Assembly (NCBI RefSeq): GCF_001426885.1
Contig: NZ_LMFP01000011.1
Location: 95,017-159,016, forward strand
DNA from: Pelomonas sp. Root1444
GTDB lineage: Bacteria > Pseudomonadota > Gammaproteobacteria > Burkholderiales > Burkholderiaceae_C
DNA length: 64,000 bases
Direction of reading: 5' to 3'
Shown: piece after piece, positions 63,272-64,000 of the stretch
Layout of the letters: each line of letters begins with the position of its first letter
How positions within the stretch are numbered: the first letter of the stretch is position 1
Position numbers and translations under genes: made by a program
Notes under the pieces: model-generated
Databases searched by the model: none
Told to the model about the DNA's origin: nothing
Seen by the model: the letters and a program-made list of their open reading frames with translations, nothing else

Positions 63272-63333
63272 AAGTCAGGCTGTGGCGTGGCCACAGCACC
63301 AAGAACTAGGGCCTGACTTCCCGCACGGGAAGG
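63272..63333. promoter_or_regulatory. Stacked hairpins upstream of TonB receptor gene
   Basis: AAGTCAGGC (63272-63280) pairs with GCCTGACTT (63311-63319). Inside is a perfect GCTGTGGC-GTG-GCCACAGC hairpin (63279-63297), and CTTCCCG-CA-CGGGAAG overlaps at 63317-63332. The alternative pairings share bases. The region is in the leader of the receptor gene and just after the hybrid-kinase stop. The rest of 63150-63349 shows nothing more I can support. Confidence 0.4.
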
Positions 63334-63349
63334 GCCGCGCCCGCAGCGC

Positions 63350-64000
63350 TCAGACTCGCGCGTGCCGGGCCAGCGCCTGCAGCAGCGCGGCGACGCTGAG
63401 CGGTTTGGTCAGGTGCGCGTCGCAGCCCGCGGCCAGCGATTGCTGCATGTCGCCGTCGAAGGCGTTCGCCGTCAGCGCCACGATGGGCGTGCGCGGCCGG
63501 CCCTCGGCAGCCTCGACGACCCGCCATTGCCGGGTGGCCGACAGGCCGTCGAGCACCGGCATCAGCATGTCCATCAGCACCAGGTCGAACTCCCGCTCGC
63601 GCAAGGCCGCCAGCGCCTGCGCACCGTCATGCACGCGCGTGATGCGGTGGCCCAGCGGCGCCAGCATGCCTTCGATGACCAGCACGTTGACGTCGTTGTC
63701 CTCGGCCAGCAGCAGCGACAGCGGCCGGCCCGGCACGGTGGACCCGGCCCGCGCATCGGCCGGTTCTGCCGGCGGCGCCTCGGTGGCGGGCAGCTGCAGG
63801 CTGACCTCGAAGCGGCTGCCCTCGCCCGGCCGGCTCTGCACGCTGACGTCGCCGCCCATCAGCCGCGCCAGGCTGCGCGTGATGGCCAGGCCCAGGCCAG
63901 TGCCGCCGAACTCGCGCGCGATGCTGGCGTCGGCCTGCGCGAAGGGCATGAAGATGTGCGCCAGCCGATCCGGCGCGATGCCAATGCCGCTGTCCTGCAC
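63350..64000 (-). CDS. Hybrid histidine kinase, C-terminal part (HATPase + receiver), cut by window edge
   Basis: The visible 216 residues begin inside the HATPase_c domain ([48 protein letters not shown]) and end with an intact receiver: [15 protein letters not shown], phosphoacceptor in [13 protein letters not shown] and K in HLTKPLS. The upstream sensor and HisKA parts lie beyond 64000, so this is not a complete gene here. No output domain follows the receiver. Confidence 0.88.
   Translation of the reverse strand: MQDSGIGIAPDRLAHIFMPFAQADASIAREFGGTGLGLAITRSLARLMGGDVSVQSRPGEGSRFEVSLQLPATEAPPAEPADARAGSTVPGRPLSLLLAEDNDVNVLVIEGMLAPLGHRITRVHDGAQALAALREREFDLVLMDMLMPVLDGLSATRQWRVVEAAEGRPRTPIVALTANAFDGDMQQSLAAGCDAHLTKPLSVAALLQALARHARV

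Overview
This is a gene-dense, very GC-rich window from a bacterial chromosome. The best fit is a Burkholderiales betaproteobacterium of the Rubrivivax/Leptothrix/Roseateles type. The reasons are the codon use, three PEP-CTERM (exosortase-sorted) surface proteins, an NodT-type RND efflux operon, CreA, HPPD next to an Lrp regulator, and many GGDEF/EAL/HDOD and hybrid-kinase signalling genes. The genus is inference. I see no rRNA, tRNA, CRISPR array, integrase, transposase or phage module.

Layout. 1-4.5 kb: the C-terminally cut lytic transglycosylase, small proteins, a fold-III PLP enzyme (D-serine dehydratase/D-threonine aldolase type) overlapping a lactonase-like beta-propeller gene. 4.6-8.7 kb: surface-protein island with a cohesin-like PEP-CTERM protein, a small membrane protein and a secreted Het-C/vWA protein ending in dockerin-like calcium loops, then another PEP-CTERM protein on the other strand. 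8.8-15.2 kb: tetR-OMF-MFP-RND efflux operon (minus strand). 15.3-18.9 kb: creA, a degenerate GGDEF protein and an AidB-like acyl-CoA dehydrogenase overlapping end to end. 18.9-25.2 kb: signalling block (NarL-type regulator, BON lipoprotein, lone receiver plus NarX-like kinase, PAS-GGDEF-EAL protein). 25.3-31.6 kb: His-rich secreted protein, M28 peptidase, EF-G-like GTPase and small genes around an unusual promoter with paired palindromes. 31.6-38.9 kb: HDOD protein, PEP-CTERM gene with an ECF sigma gene, Lrp/hppD divergent pair, hydrolase, acyl-CoA synthetase.

38.9-52.4 kb: SGNH-like lipoprotein; purE-purK-tsaC overlapping operon; a 263-bp nested inverted-repeat element; thioredoxin/TPR chaperone-like gene; then a long minus-strand run of fba, gamma-glutamylcyclotransferase-like gene, an ethylene-receptor-like hybrid kinase, purC, a helical-repeat protein and a Ser/Thr kinase. 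52.5-64 kb: HTH-GHKL-STAS-like fusion, pirin and FMN reductase, large DUF2135 lipoprotein, two-subunit molybdenum hydroxylase (IorAB type), a TonB receptor and the C-terminal part of a hybrid kinase cut by the window edge.

The most interesting items are: (1) the 1037-residue hybrid kinase at 47706-50819, whose membrane domain keeps all seven ethylene/copper-pocket residues of plant ETR1 at identical spacing; (2) a cohesin-like, exosortase-sorted protein encoded next to a dockerin-tailed vWA protein, suggesting a non-cellulosomal surface assembly; (3) the large three-way-junction palindrome between purE and the thioredoxin gene.
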